A stretch of 6,439 nucleotides of DNA from Deltaproteobacteria bacterium. Lineage in GTDB: Bacteria > Desulfobacterota > Desulfobaccia > Desulfobaccales > 0-14-0-80-60-11. The DNA lies in the NCBI GenBank assembly GCA_023381945.1, contig JAMCQY010000215.1, positions 1 through 6,439 of the forward strand, read 5' to 3'. A model generated the notes under the pieces. The model had not been told where the DNA came from, ran no database searches, and worked only from the letters and a program-made list of their open reading frames with translations. How positions within the stretch are numbered: position 1 is the first letter of the stretch; the number at the start of each line of letters is the position of its first letter. Position numbers and translations under genes: made by a program. Positions 1-5,487 of this stretch are shown here, in pieces.

Positions 1-314
1 ACATGCTCATCGTCAAAGGGGTAAACATTTTTCCTTTACAGATAGACCAGGCGCTCATGGCCATGCCCGAGGTGGGCAGCCAATACCTGGTGGAGGTGAG
101 CCGGGAGAACTTCAGCGACCTGATGACTGTCAAGGTGGAGGTTAGGGCTGATTTTTTTCAGGGGGATCATAAGTCTTTGACTACCTTGCAGAAGCGGATT
201 ACCGAAGCCTTGAAGAGCGCGCTGTTGGTGACGCCCAAAGTTGAGCTGGTGGAGCCCAATACCCTGCCGCGGACGGAAGGCAAGGCGCAGAGGGTGGTGG
301 ATAAAAGGCAGTGA
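1..314 (+). CDS. Phenylacetate-CoA ligase-type adenylate-forming enzyme, C-terminal part (5' end outside the window)
   Basis: This is the last ~104 residues of an ANL-superfamily acyl-CoA ligase, running in from the left edge; the first complete codon is at position 3. The visible start reads (D)MLIVKGVNIFP. In phenylacetate-CoA ligases this is the hinge (A8-like) sequence that opens the small C-terminal lid domain. Near the end, LPRTEGKAQRVVDKR matches the A10-like motif, whose lysine (94th residue counted from the Met at 3) acts in adenylate formation. These enzymes activate an aromatic acid to its CoA thioester with ATP, through an acyl-adenylate, in the cytoplasm. The alternating strand/helix pattern between the motifs fits the family's C-terminal domain. 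The natural stop is TGA at 312-314. The true substrate cannot be told, because the binding pocket lies upstream; many anaerobes carry several paralogues, so paaK is not assigned. The Met at 3 is internal, not a start. Confidence 0.88.
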   Translation, partial: MLIVKGVNIFPLQIDQALMAMPEVGSQYLVEVSRENFSDLMTVKVEVRADFFQGDHKSLTTLQKRITEALKSALLVTPKVELVEPNTLPRTEGKAQRVVDKRQ

Positions 315-315
315 T

Positions 316-333
316 CAGTGGCCAGTGGCCAGT
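316..333. repeat. Short tandem heptamer, about 2.6 copies of CAGTGGC
   Basis: Directly after the ligase stop codon the heptamer CAGTGGC occurs at 316-322 and 323-329, followed by a partial CAGT at 330-333. A 6-bp inverted repeat follows (TAACAG at 334-339, CTGTTA at 351-356). It has no T-tract, so it is at best a weak end-of-transcript hairpin. The remainder of this spacer up to 455 holds the GC-rich repeat and the tRNA promoter described separately. Confidence 0.6.
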
Positions 334-392
334 TAACAGGTTGCTGGTAGCTGTTAGCTTCGTAGGCACCTCTGAATCACCTGGCTCTAAAC

Positions 393-416
393 CGCGGTTT
401 TAAACCCGCCCCTACA
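393..416 (+). repeat. GC-rich palindromic repeat, degenerate copy 1 (ends CCGCCCCTACA)
   Basis: The segment has imperfect dyad symmetry: GCGGTTT at 394-400 can pair with AAACCCGC at 402-409 with one bulged base. It finishes with CCGCCCCTACA at 406-416. The same 11 bases recur at 1060-1070, again as the right arm of a palindrome. Two copies in intergenic or gene-end positions suggest an interspersed REP-like family. This copy abuts the TTGACA element at 417-422, so the repeat may have supplied the upstream edge of the tRNA promoter. Confidence 0.5.
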
Positions 417-446
417 TTGACAAGCACCGGAATGAATGGTAAAAAT
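417..446 (+). promoter_or_regulatory. Probable sigma-70 promoter for the tRNA-Ser pair
   Basis: A perfect -35 hexamer, TTGACA, lies at 417-422. After a 17-base spacer comes TAAAAA at 440-445 (four of six matches to TATAAT; the tract continues AT-rich to 446). Initiation would fall about 6 to 8 bases downstream, only a few bases before the mature 5' end of the first tRNA at 456. That placement is typical of a tRNA promoter with a short leader. The call rests on the sequence match and position only. Confidence 0.5.
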
Positions 447-455
447 CAAAGGTTG

Positions 456-543
456 GGAGGGATGGCCGAGCGGTTTAAGGCGGCGGTCTTGAAAACCGCA
501 GACCCTAACGGGTCCGGGAGTTCGAATCTCTCTCCCTCCGCCA
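456..543 (+). tRNA. tRNA-Ser (anticodon UGA), CCA encoded
   Basis: The complete class II cloverleaf can be drawn. The acceptor stem GGAGGGA (456-462) pairs with TCCCTCC (533-539). The discriminator base is G at 540 and the gene encodes CCA at 541-543. The anticodon stem GCGGT/ACCGC (483-487 with 495-499) closes the loop CTTGAAA, with anticodon TGA at 490-492, reading UCA and related serine codons. The long variable arm GACCC/GGGTC (501-505 with 510-514) marks a serine tRNA. The T-arm has the loop TTCGAAT (521-527). A second tRNA-Ser follows 64 bases downstream. A T-rich stretch after this gene (552-567) has no hairpin before it, so read-through into the second tRNA is plausible. Confidence 0.97.
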
Positions 544-607
544 GCAAAGAGATTTTTTATTTTTTAATAGAAATCAAAGACACAAAACAGTTTCACCGAC
601 CTTGTCA

Positions 608-699
608 GGAGAGATGACCGAGAGGCCGAAGGTGCTCGCCTGCTAAGCGAGTGTGGGGGGAAACTTCCACCGAGGGTTCGAATCCCTCTCTCTCCGCCA
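608..699 (+). tRNA. tRNA-Ser (anticodon GCU), CCA encoded
   Basis: This is a second complete class II tRNA. The acceptor stem GGAGAGA (608-614) pairs with TCTCTCC (689-695), the discriminator is G (696) and CCA is encoded at 697-699. The anticodon stem CTCGC/GCGAG (635-639 with 647-651) holds the loop CTGCTAA with anticodon GCT at 642-644, which reads AGC and AGU. The variable region (652-671) is about 20 bases long and contains a GTGG/CCAC stem. The T-arm is GAGGG-TTCGAAT-CCCTC (672-688). With its neighbour it covers two of the serine codon boxes. No separate promoter is evident in the 64-base spacer, so both are probably processed from one transcript. Confidence 0.97.
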
Positions 700-726
700 T
701 ATTTTTGGGCTGCCTAAGCCAAAACC

Positions 727-757
727 GGTTTGGGAAGACCCAAGCCCCCAGGTTTTA
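727..757 (+). terminator. Possible weak terminator after the tRNA pair
   Basis: GGTTTGGG (727-734) pairs with CCCAAGCC (739-746) across an AAGA loop, giving eight pairs including one G-U. The only T-run nearby (TTTT, 753-756) is separated from the stem by several bases, so this is not a canonical intrinsic terminator. It is listed because it lies 27 bases after the second tRNA and nothing better is visible before the next gene. The rest of 700-828 shows only a shorter inverted repeat (GGCT/AGCC near 709-720). Confidence 0.3.
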
Positions 758-828
758 CCCTTCCAAAAATTATCCCGGCCGAGGGTTCCATGGCCTTGCA
801 GACCTCAGAATAATCGGAGAAAGAAAGA

Positions 829-1029
829 ATGCCCGCCAACCTCAAGTCCGGAGAACTCCTGGCCCTGGCCGGATTGATCCTGCTGCTGGTGCATAACGTG
901 ATGCGCCGCCAACTGCTGAAATCCAGACAGACTCTCCGGGGTCTGGGCAGGTTGTGGCTGCAGTGGGGTGATGTGGTGGTGTTTCTGATTATGCTGGCGG
1001 GCCTGACTTTGATGTGGACTCAAAAATAA
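829..1029 (+). CDS. Small two-helix membrane protein of unknown function
   Basis: The 66-residue product is not recognised as a named family. Two hydrophobic segments are clear: about residues 10-24 (LLALAGLILLLVHNV) and about 47-63 (the VVVFLIMLAGL stretch). The linker between them is strongly basic, with RR at 26-27, K31, R33, R37 and R41. By the positive-inside rule this predicts a hairpin with the loop in the cytoplasm and both ends outside. A Shine-Dalgarno-like GGAGA (816-820) sits 8 bases before the ATG, which supports this start. The gene lies between the tRNA pair and the converging pentose-phosphate operon, and its 3' end meets pgl tail to tail. The opposite-strand reading (805-1053) is rich in Gln and His with no such organisation. 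The protein could be an orphan inner-membrane protein or a subunit whose partner is elsewhere. Confidence 0.65.
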   Translation: MPANLKSGELLALAGLILLLVHNVMRRQLLKSRQTLRGLGRLWLQWGDVVVFLIMLAGLTLMWTQK

Positions 1030-1043
1030 ATCAACGGTGAAGA

Positions 1044-1070
1044 GGGCGGACACCTGGGTCCGCCCCTACA
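1044..1070. repeat. GC-rich palindromic repeat, copy 2, overlapping the pgl stop codon
   Basis: A perfect 8-bp inverted repeat, GGGCGGAC (1044-1051) and GTCCGCCC (1058-1065), encloses a 6-base loop. Its right part extends into CCGCCCCTACA (1060-1070), identical to 406-416. It sits between two convergent genes, where it could act as a shared hairpin to end or protect both transcripts. Neither side has a T-tract, so intrinsic termination is doubtful. The CTA at 1066-1068 within the repeat is the TAG stop of pgl read on the - strand, so the repeat forms the end of that gene. Confidence 0.55.
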
Positions 1071-1797
1071 GAGAAACCACCGGATTGTTGCCGGCTGCAT
1101 CTTTATCAAGCAGCCAGTAAAGTTCTCCTTTCTCCGGCCGGATAAGCTGAGCCGGCAGACGCCTGGGGTCCCGCGGCCCCTGCCTCACTTCCTGCACCAC
1201 CTTCGCCTTGGCTGCTCCCGCCACCAGAAAAGCCACCAGGCGTGCCTGATTAATGACGGCTGCGGCAAGGGTTAGCCGGTACATATCCTGCTCGGCGACA
1301 TACACTTCCGCCACCCAGCGCTCCTGCTCGCGGAGCACCGGGGTACCGGGAAATAATGAGGCGGTATGGCCGTTTTCTCCCAGGCCCAGGAGGATGAGGT
1401 CAAAACAGGGCGCAGCGTCGCCAAAAAAATTCCGGAGCAGGGTCTCATAGCTCCGGGCTCCGGCCGCGGGATAAGGAGTACAGACCATGGGGTAAACCTG
1501 GCCAGCCGGGATGGGCACGTGTTGCAGCAGCGCCTCCCGGGCCAGACGCGCATTGCTCCTGGGGTCATTCGGGTCCACGCAGCGTTCATCCCCCCAGAAG
1601 ACATGGGTCTGGGCCCAGGGCGCCTCGTCCCTAAAAGGAGGCTGGGCCAGCAGCTCATAGGTCCATCGGGGAGTGGCGCCGCCCGACAGTGCGACGCTGA
1701 AACGTCCCCGCGCGGCCACCGCCTGTTGGGCGGCACTGACAAAGAACTCCGCCGCCCCCCGGCTCAGGGCTGCCAAATCTGCAAAGATCTGAATCAT
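1066..1797 (-). CDS. pgl: 6-phosphogluconolactonase
   Basis: This cytoplasmic enzyme hydrolyses 6-phosphogluconolactone to 6-phosphogluconate, the second step of the oxidative pentose phosphate pathway. The 243-residue length is normal for the Pgl (DevB/SOL) family. Family motifs appear in order: the phosphate-binding VALSGGATPRW (35-45), VFWGDERCV (66-74) with the conserved GDER, and GLGENGHTASLFPG (138-151). The last includes His144, the position expected for the catalytic base. Most family members have Asp before Gly-His; here it is Asn142, a mild variation. I chose the ATG at 1795-1797 because it overlaps the zwf stop as ATGA and because the product then starts MIQIFADL, like its relatives. 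A start further upstream at 1866 would add 23 residues overlapping zwf, without family resemblance. There is no strong ribosome site of its own, so translational coupling to zwf is likely. The TAG stop lies within a GC-rich repeat. Confidence 0.95.
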   Translation of the reverse strand: MIQIFADLAALSRGAAEFFVSAAQQAVAARGRFSVALSGGATPRWTYELLAQPPFRDEAPWAQTHVFWGDERCVDPNDPRSNARLAREALLQHVPIPAGQVYPMVCTPYPAAGARSYETLLRNFFGDAAPCFDLILLGLGENGHTASLFPGTPVLREQERWVAEVYVAEQDMYRLTLAAAVINQARLVAFLVAGAAKAKVVQEVRQGPRDPRRLPAQLIRPEKGELYWLLDKDAAGNNPVVSL

Positions 1798-3344
1798 GGC
1801 TGCACCATGCTGACCTGGCAGACAGCCGTATCTTCGCGGCACTGCAGGAAGGTGGGCATCACCCAATTCCGGCCATCAGCGGCGAGGAGACTTTCCGCAG
1901 CTTCGGGGCCCCAGGTACCCGCCTGGTAGTTGGGAAAGTCCATGGGCCGGACGTTTTCCCAACTTTCCAAAATAGGAGTAATGATTTCCCAGGCGGCCTC
2001 GGTCTGATCCGCCCGCATGAACAGGGTGGCATCACCCAGCATAACGTCCAGCAGCAGGGTTTCGTAGGCCTCGGGCGGCTCCGATTTAAAGGCCTCCCGG
2101 TAGTAAAACTGCATAATCACCGGGGCGAGGCGCATGGAAGGCCCGGGGTATTTGGCCTCGAAGCGAAGGAGCAGCCCCTCTTCGGGCTGGATGGCGATGA
2201 GCAGCCGATTAGGGCGGGTATCCATGATCGCGGAGGCTGGGAAGGGCTGGTGGGGGACCGGCCTGAATTGAATGGAGACCTCGGAAATCTTGGCAGGCAG
2301 CCGTTTGCCGGTGCGCAGATAAAAGGGCACCCCTTGCCAACGCCAGTTGTCGACCTGTAGTTTCACGGCCGCGAAGGTTTCGGTGACGGAATCCGCAGCC
2401 ACATTCTTTTCGGTTCGGTAGGCATCGACTTCCTGGCTCTCCATCCATCCCGCCCCGTATTGCCCGCGGACGGCATTTTTAAAGACTTTATCCGGATTAA
2501 TGGGACGGATGGCGTGAAGGACGTCCGCCTTTTTGTTGCGCACCTCATCGGCGTCAAAGGAAACGGGGGGCTCCATGGCGATGAGGCAGAGGATCTGAAG
2601 CAGATGGTTCTGGATCATGTCCCGCAGGGTCCCGGCCTGGTCGAAATAGTGGCCGCGAGTCCCCACCCCTTCTGCTTCAGCCACAGTGATCTGTACATGG
2701 TCGATGTAGTTGCGGTTCCAAACAGGTTCAAATAAGGTGTTGGCGAAGCGGAAGGCCATAATGTTCTGGACCGTTTCCTTGCCAAGGTAGTGATCAATGC
2801 GAAAGATCTGACATTCCTGGAAAAGTTCGGAGAGGTTGTGGTTCAGGGACTTGGCCGATGGCAGGTCGTTGCCGAAAGGTTTTTCCACCACGATACGGTC
2901 CCGTTTGCGGTCCTGATTAAGCTTGACCCGGGCCAGTTCCCGGGCCACGGGTTCGATCATATTGGGCGGCAAGCTCAGGTAAAAGATGTGATTGGCCTTT
3001 TCCTGCCACTCCTTGTCCTGGTCCTGCAGCTTCCGGGCCAATTCTTCAAAGACCTCCGGCTTCTCCAGTTCGGCGGTCATGAAGGTAAGATGCTCAGCAA
3101 AGCGGCTCCAATCTTCTGAGTTCAACTTGCGGCGGGCGTACTTTTCCACTCCCTTCTTGAGGTGGCTGCGAAATTCTGAATCCTTCATATGCCGGTGGTC
3201 GTGGCCGCGGATGCGGAACTTTTCAGGCAACCAGCCCTCCACAAAGAGGCTGTAGATGGCCGGTATGAGCTTGCGCCAAGAGAGGTCGCCGGCGGCCCCG
3301 AAGATGACAAAAACTGTGGGCTCTGGACGAATCGGTTTTCCCAT
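1794..3344 (-). CDS. zwf: Glucose-6-phosphate 1-dehydrogenase
   Basis: Zwf oxidises glucose-6-phosphate to 6-phosphogluconolactone with reduction of NAD(P), the entry step of the oxidative pentose phosphate pathway. The 516 residues are close to the usual 480-510. The N-terminal Rossmann motif GAAGDLSWRKL (16-26) carries the conserved GxxGDL and substrate-binding Lys25. VVEKPFG is at 152-158 and the signature RIDHYLGKE at 182-190 (Asp184, His185). DMIQNHLLQ (242-250) supplies His247, equivalent by spacing to the catalytic base His240 of the Leuconostoc enzyme. The YLRTGKRL segment is at 342-349. The C-terminal GTWGPEAAESLL and DGRNW are typical. The ATG at 3342-3344 has a strong GGAGG (3349-3353) four bases upstream, and only nine bases separate it from the gnd stop, so it belongs to the same operon. 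Cofactor preference cannot be fixed from the sequence alone. Confidence 0.97.
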   Translation of the reverse strand: MGKPIRPEPTVFVIFGAAGDLSWRKLIPAIYSLFVEGWLPEKFRIRGHDHRHMKDSEFRSHLKKGVEKYARRKLNSEDWSRFAEHLTFMTAELEKPEVFEELARKLQDQDKEWQEKANHIFYLSLPPNMIEPVARELARVKLNQDRKRDRIVVEKPFGNDLPSAKSLNHNLSELFQECQIFRIDHYLGKETVQNIMAFRFANTLFEPVWNRNYIDHVQITVAEAEGVGTRGHYFDQAGTLRDMIQNHLLQILCLIAMEPPVSFDADEVRNKKADVLHAIRPINPDKVFKNAVRGQYGAGWMESQEVDAYRTEKNVAADSVTETFAAVKLQVDNWRWQGVPFYLRTGKRLPAKISEVSIQFRPVPHQPFPASAIMDTRPNRLLIAIQPEEGLLLRFEAKYPGPSMRLAPVIMQFYYREAFKSEPPEAYETLLLDVMLGDATLFMRADQTEAAWEIITPILESWENVRPMDFPNYQAGTWGPEAAESLLAADGRNWVMPTFLQCREDTAVCQVSMVQP

Positions 3345-3353
3345 TCGGCCTCC

Positions 3354-4772
3354 TTAGTCCTGGTCCCATTCGGTGTGAAAGCTTCCAGGAGCGTCTATCC
3401 GTTTATAGGTATGGGCCCCGAAATAATCCCGCTGAGCCTGAATAAGATTGGCCGGCAACTGGGCGCTGCGGTAGGCGATCACATAGGCCAGAGTTGCCAT
3501 CAACCCCGCCGCCGGCAGCTCCATCTCCGCGGCCACGACCACCACATCCCGCAAGCCATCCTCGCGGGACATAAATTCCTGACCCAGATACGGGTCCAAC
3601 AACAGGTTGGGTAGATCTTTCTTAGCCACAAAAGCCGAGCGGATGTGCTCCAGCAAAGCCGACCTGATGATGCAGCCGCCTCGCCAAATGCGGGCTACCG
3701 CTTCCAAGTTAAGACCGTAGTCGTAGTTCTCCGAGGCCTTTTTCAGCAAAGCCATCCCCTGGGCGTAGGTGGTGATCATGCCGGCAAACAGGGCGTTCTT
3801 CAGCTTTTTGATCAAGAGCTGCCGCTCTCCTTTGAAGGCGATGGGGGAGCGGCCCAATACCTGGGCGGCGGTTTGGCGTTCACTTTTATAATTGGATAAA
3901 TCCCGCATCATCACCGCGGTATCAATGGTCAGCGTCCCCACTTGCAGTTGCAGCGCTTCCTCCGTAGTCCACATGCCGGTGCCTTTTTGCTGGGCTTCAT
4001 CCAGGATCATCTCGATCAACGGCTTACCGGTCTTGGGGTCCTGGTGCCGCAAAATTTTGGGGGTGATGTTGATCAAGAAAGAATTCAGTTCCTCATGATC
4101 CCACCGCTCGAATAAGTCTGCGATGTCCCGTAGCGGGAGTCCCAAAGCTCTTTTTAGCAAATCATAGGTTTCCGCGATGAGCTCCATGAGGCCGTACTCG
4201 ATGCCGTTGTGGACCATCTTGACGTAATGGCCGGCGGACCCTGGCCCCAAGTAGGTCACGCAAGGTTCGCCGCTGACCTGGGCCGCGGCTTTTTCCAACA
4301 CGGATTTGACCCGGTCGTAAGCCTCCCGGGGGCCGCCGGGCATCAGGCTGGGCCCGTAACGCGCCCCGGCCTCGCCGCCTGAGACCCCCAAACCCAGAAA
4401 CAATATCTGCTTCTCCGCTAAGGACTTCAGCCTCCGGTCGGTGTCAGTGAAATGCGAGTTGCCCCCATCGATGAGCAGGTCGCCGGATTGCAAATACGGC
4501 AAAATTTCGTCAATCACCGCGTCCACCGCCTTCCCCGACGACACCATGATGATTATGGCCCGGGGCTGGCGCAGCAGACCGCTAAATTCTTTCAGGTCAT
4601 AGGCGGGGCGCAGATCCCGGGAACCCGCCTTCTCAGCCATGAATTCCCTGGTCTTCTCGGTGGTGCGGTTATACACGGCTACGGGAAAACCGTGGTCCGC
4701 AAAGTTCAAGGCCAGATTCAGGCCCATGGTCCCCAGGCCGAATACGCCAATCTCACATTTTTCGTTGGTCAT
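3354..4772 (-). CDS. gnd: 6-phosphogluconate dehydrogenase, decarboxylating
   Basis: Gnd oxidises and decarboxylates 6-phosphogluconate to ribulose-5-phosphate and CO2. The protein has 472 residues; E. coli Gnd has 468. The nucleotide fold opens with VFGLGTMGLNLALN (10-23), and NRT at 35-37 fits NADP preference. Other family blocks are IDGGNSHF (101-108), GVSGGEAGARYGPSLMPGG (129-147) and VKMVHNGIEYG (184-194). Active-site residues line up with the sheep enzyme: Ser131-Gly-Gly, Lys185, Asn189, Glu192, Tyr193, Lys263, Thr265, Arg290, Arg448 and His454. The usual KGTGKW reads KGTGMW, with Met267 in place of a lysine that is not the substrate-binding one. The end, RDYFGAHTYKR...GSFHTEW, is intact. 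The ATG at 4770-4772 is chosen because GGAGG (4780-4784) lies seven bases upstream; an in-frame TTG at 4791-4793 lacks support. It is the first gene of the gnd-zwf-pgl operon. No convincing sigma-70 promoter was found just upstream. Confidence 0.96.
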   Translation of the reverse strand: MTNEKCEIGVFGLGTMGLNLALNFADHGFPVAVYNRTTEKTREFMAEKAGSRDLRPAYDLKEFSGLLRQPRAIIIMVSSGKAVDAVIDEILPYLQSGDLLIDGGNSHFTDTDRRLKSLAEKQILFLGLGVSGGEAGARYGPSLMPGGPREAYDRVKSVLEKAAAQVSGEPCVTYLGPGSAGHYVKMVHNGIEYGLMELIAETYDLLKRALGLPLRDIADLFERWDHEELNSFLINITPKILRHQDPKTGKPLIEMILDEAQQKGTGMWTTEEALQLQVGTLTIDTAVMMRDLSNYKSERQTAAQVLGRSPIAFKGERQLLIKKLKNALFAGMITTYAQGMALLKKASENYDYGLNLEAVARIWRGGCIIRSALLEHIRSAFVAKKDLPNLLLDPYLGQEFMSREDGLRDVVVVAAEMELPAAGLMATLAYVIAYRSAQLPANLIQAQRDYFGAHTYKRIDAPGSFHTEWDQD

Positions 4773-4884
4773 AAAGAAACCTCCGCATTTCAATACCTAA
4801 TGCCAGGGCGGTCTAACAGTCGTCACGGTGCTTATCCTTCCAGCGCCAGCCTTAAACAGGCCAAGCCCGAGGTGACTCGTGGCC

Positions 4885-4941
4885 TCAGCCGCTAGTGAAG
4901 AAGATAATGCCGATAACCAGAAACAGAGTGGTGATATTCAT
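4885..4941 (-). CDS. Possible 18-residue hydrophobic membrane peptide upstream of gnd
   Basis: On the - strand an ATG at 4939-4941 opens an 18-codon frame, MNITTLFLVIGIIFFTSG, ending in TGA at 4885-4887. A GGGAG (4948-4952) sits six bases before the ATG, an ideal ribosome-binding distance. The product is almost entirely one hydrophobic helix, LFLVIGIIFF, like the single-helix micropeptides found in bacteria (KdpF is one example of the class, but I see no specific match). It lies 112 bases before the gnd start on the same strand, so it could be part of the gnd leader, a free-standing micropeptide, or the remnant of a longer membrane protein. A start and strong SD can occur by chance in such a short span, so confidence is low. 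Confidence 0.35.
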   Translation of the reverse strand: MNITTLFLVIGIIFFTSG

Positions 4942-5080
4942 GGCGCACTCCCGAGAGGGCAGTCTCCAGCGAGCGCGGCAATTGCACCAGGGCCTGACCC
5001 GCGGCTAAATGGCGCTGCCGCTGGCAGATAGTTTAAAAATAGTGAGCCTGGGTCAAAAATCAACACATGGTCACTTTAAA

Positions 5081-5092
5081 GGAATTAATTCC
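5081..5092. repeat. 12-base perfect palindrome GGAATTAATTCC
   Basis: The palindrome is perfect across all 12 bases, without a spacer. It could be a binding site for a dimeric regulator, or the left edge of the structured block that continues to 5209. It lies more than 300 bases upstream of gnd and more than 500 upstream of the right-hand gene, so the regulated target, if any, is unclear. Confidence 0.4.
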
Positions 5093-5097
5093 ACATC

Positions 5098-5142
5098 AAT
5101 GAGGCTGGAAAAATCCCTTCCAACAGGCCAGAGGGCCTCATT
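5098..5142. repeat. 8-bp inverted repeat AATGAGGC / GCCTCATT
   Basis: AATGAGGC (5098-5105) and GCCTCATT (5135-5142) are exact reverse complements, 29 bases apart. Inside them GGAA (5107-5110) and TTCC (5118-5121) can form a small inner stem. The element lies between the palindrome at 5081 and the three-way junction at 5155, so the three may form one composite element. Confidence 0.45.
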
Positions 5143-5154
5143 AAACACAATAAG

Positions 5155-5209
5155 ATGGAGAGCAGGCGCCCTCGCCTGCCATATACAGCCGGGGGAGGCT
5201 GTTCTCCAT
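5155..5209. repeat. Three-way-junction inverted-repeat element (possible structured RNA or REP/MITE-like repeat)
   Basis: These 55 bases fold completely with Watson-Crick pairs. The outer stem is ATGGAGA (5155-5161) with TCTCCAT (5203-5209). The first hairpin, GCAGGCG/CGCCTGC (5162-5168 with 5173-5179, loop CCCT), stacks directly on the outer stem. A five-base linker CATAT (5180-5184) follows. The second hairpin, ACAGCC/GGCTGT (5185-5190 with 5197-5202, loop GGGGGA), abuts the closing strand. In all, 20 base pairs without a mismatch use 40 of the 55 bases. Both strands fold equally well, which suits a palindromic mobile repeat as well as an RNA. No T-tract follows, so it is not an intrinsic terminator. 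I do not recognise a named RNA family. Confidence 0.55.
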
Positions 5210-5487
5210 GATTTTCACAGCCGTTCATGAACCTTCGGGTCTCCACTTGAAGATGCTGGCCCAGGAAATACTCGCACAATTTCTGCCTGCAATGCGCCCA
5301 GCAGCGCTAGAAACTCTTAATGAAAATGGCGAAAAGGCCGATAAGCTAACCAGGTTCAAGCAGATGGGAGCTTTCCGGAGAGATTTATAGCTGGGTCTGG
5401 TCCTGTCTCCGCTATTTCACTGCCAGCGAGCTAACTCTGTAAAATGCATTGCTTCCTGCGCCTGGCCTGAAGCCTGGGGCTGATGCT

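Noticed and set aside
552..567. T-rich run after the first tRNA as a terminator
   Set aside because: No dedicated hairpin precedes it; only the tRNA acceptor stem is nearby and the second tRNA seems to depend on read-through.
456..699. Serine tRNA genes as a phage or island attachment site
   Set aside because: tRNA-Ser genes are common integration targets, but there is no integrase nearby and I found no repeated tRNA 3' end downstream in the window.
417..896. Frames reading across the two tRNA genes
   Set aside because: They translate tRNA sequence; the cloverleaf structures explain the region fully.
1798..1866. Upstream in-frame start that would lengthen pgl by 23 residues
   Set aside because: It lies within the zwf coding sequence, has no family resemblance, and the ATG at 1797 makes a classic ATGA overlap with the zwf stop.
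1366..1929. 187-codon + strand frame opposite pgl and zwf
   Set aside because: It is the antisense shadow of two well-supported enzymes and has no family features.
4773..4793. TTG start that would lengthen gnd by seven residues
   Set aside because: The ATG at 4772 has a GGAGG at ideal distance, which the TTG frame would place inside the coding sequence; relatives begin close to the nucleotide-binding motif.
4794..4870. Sigma-70 or sigma-54 promoter just upstream of gnd
   Set aside because: Candidate hexamers (such as TTGGCC with GATAAG) have wrong spacing, and no GG-N10-GC pair with good flanks was found.
5085..5279. 64-codon - strand frame through the inverted repeats
   Set aside because: It reads through both hairpins, has no ribosome site I can see, and shows no protein family features.
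5208..5390. 60-codon + strand frame preceded by GGAGG
   Set aside because: Its ATG and ribosome site lie in the arms of the three-way-junction element and its product has no recognisable motif; both are better explained by the repeat. It remains possible at low probability.
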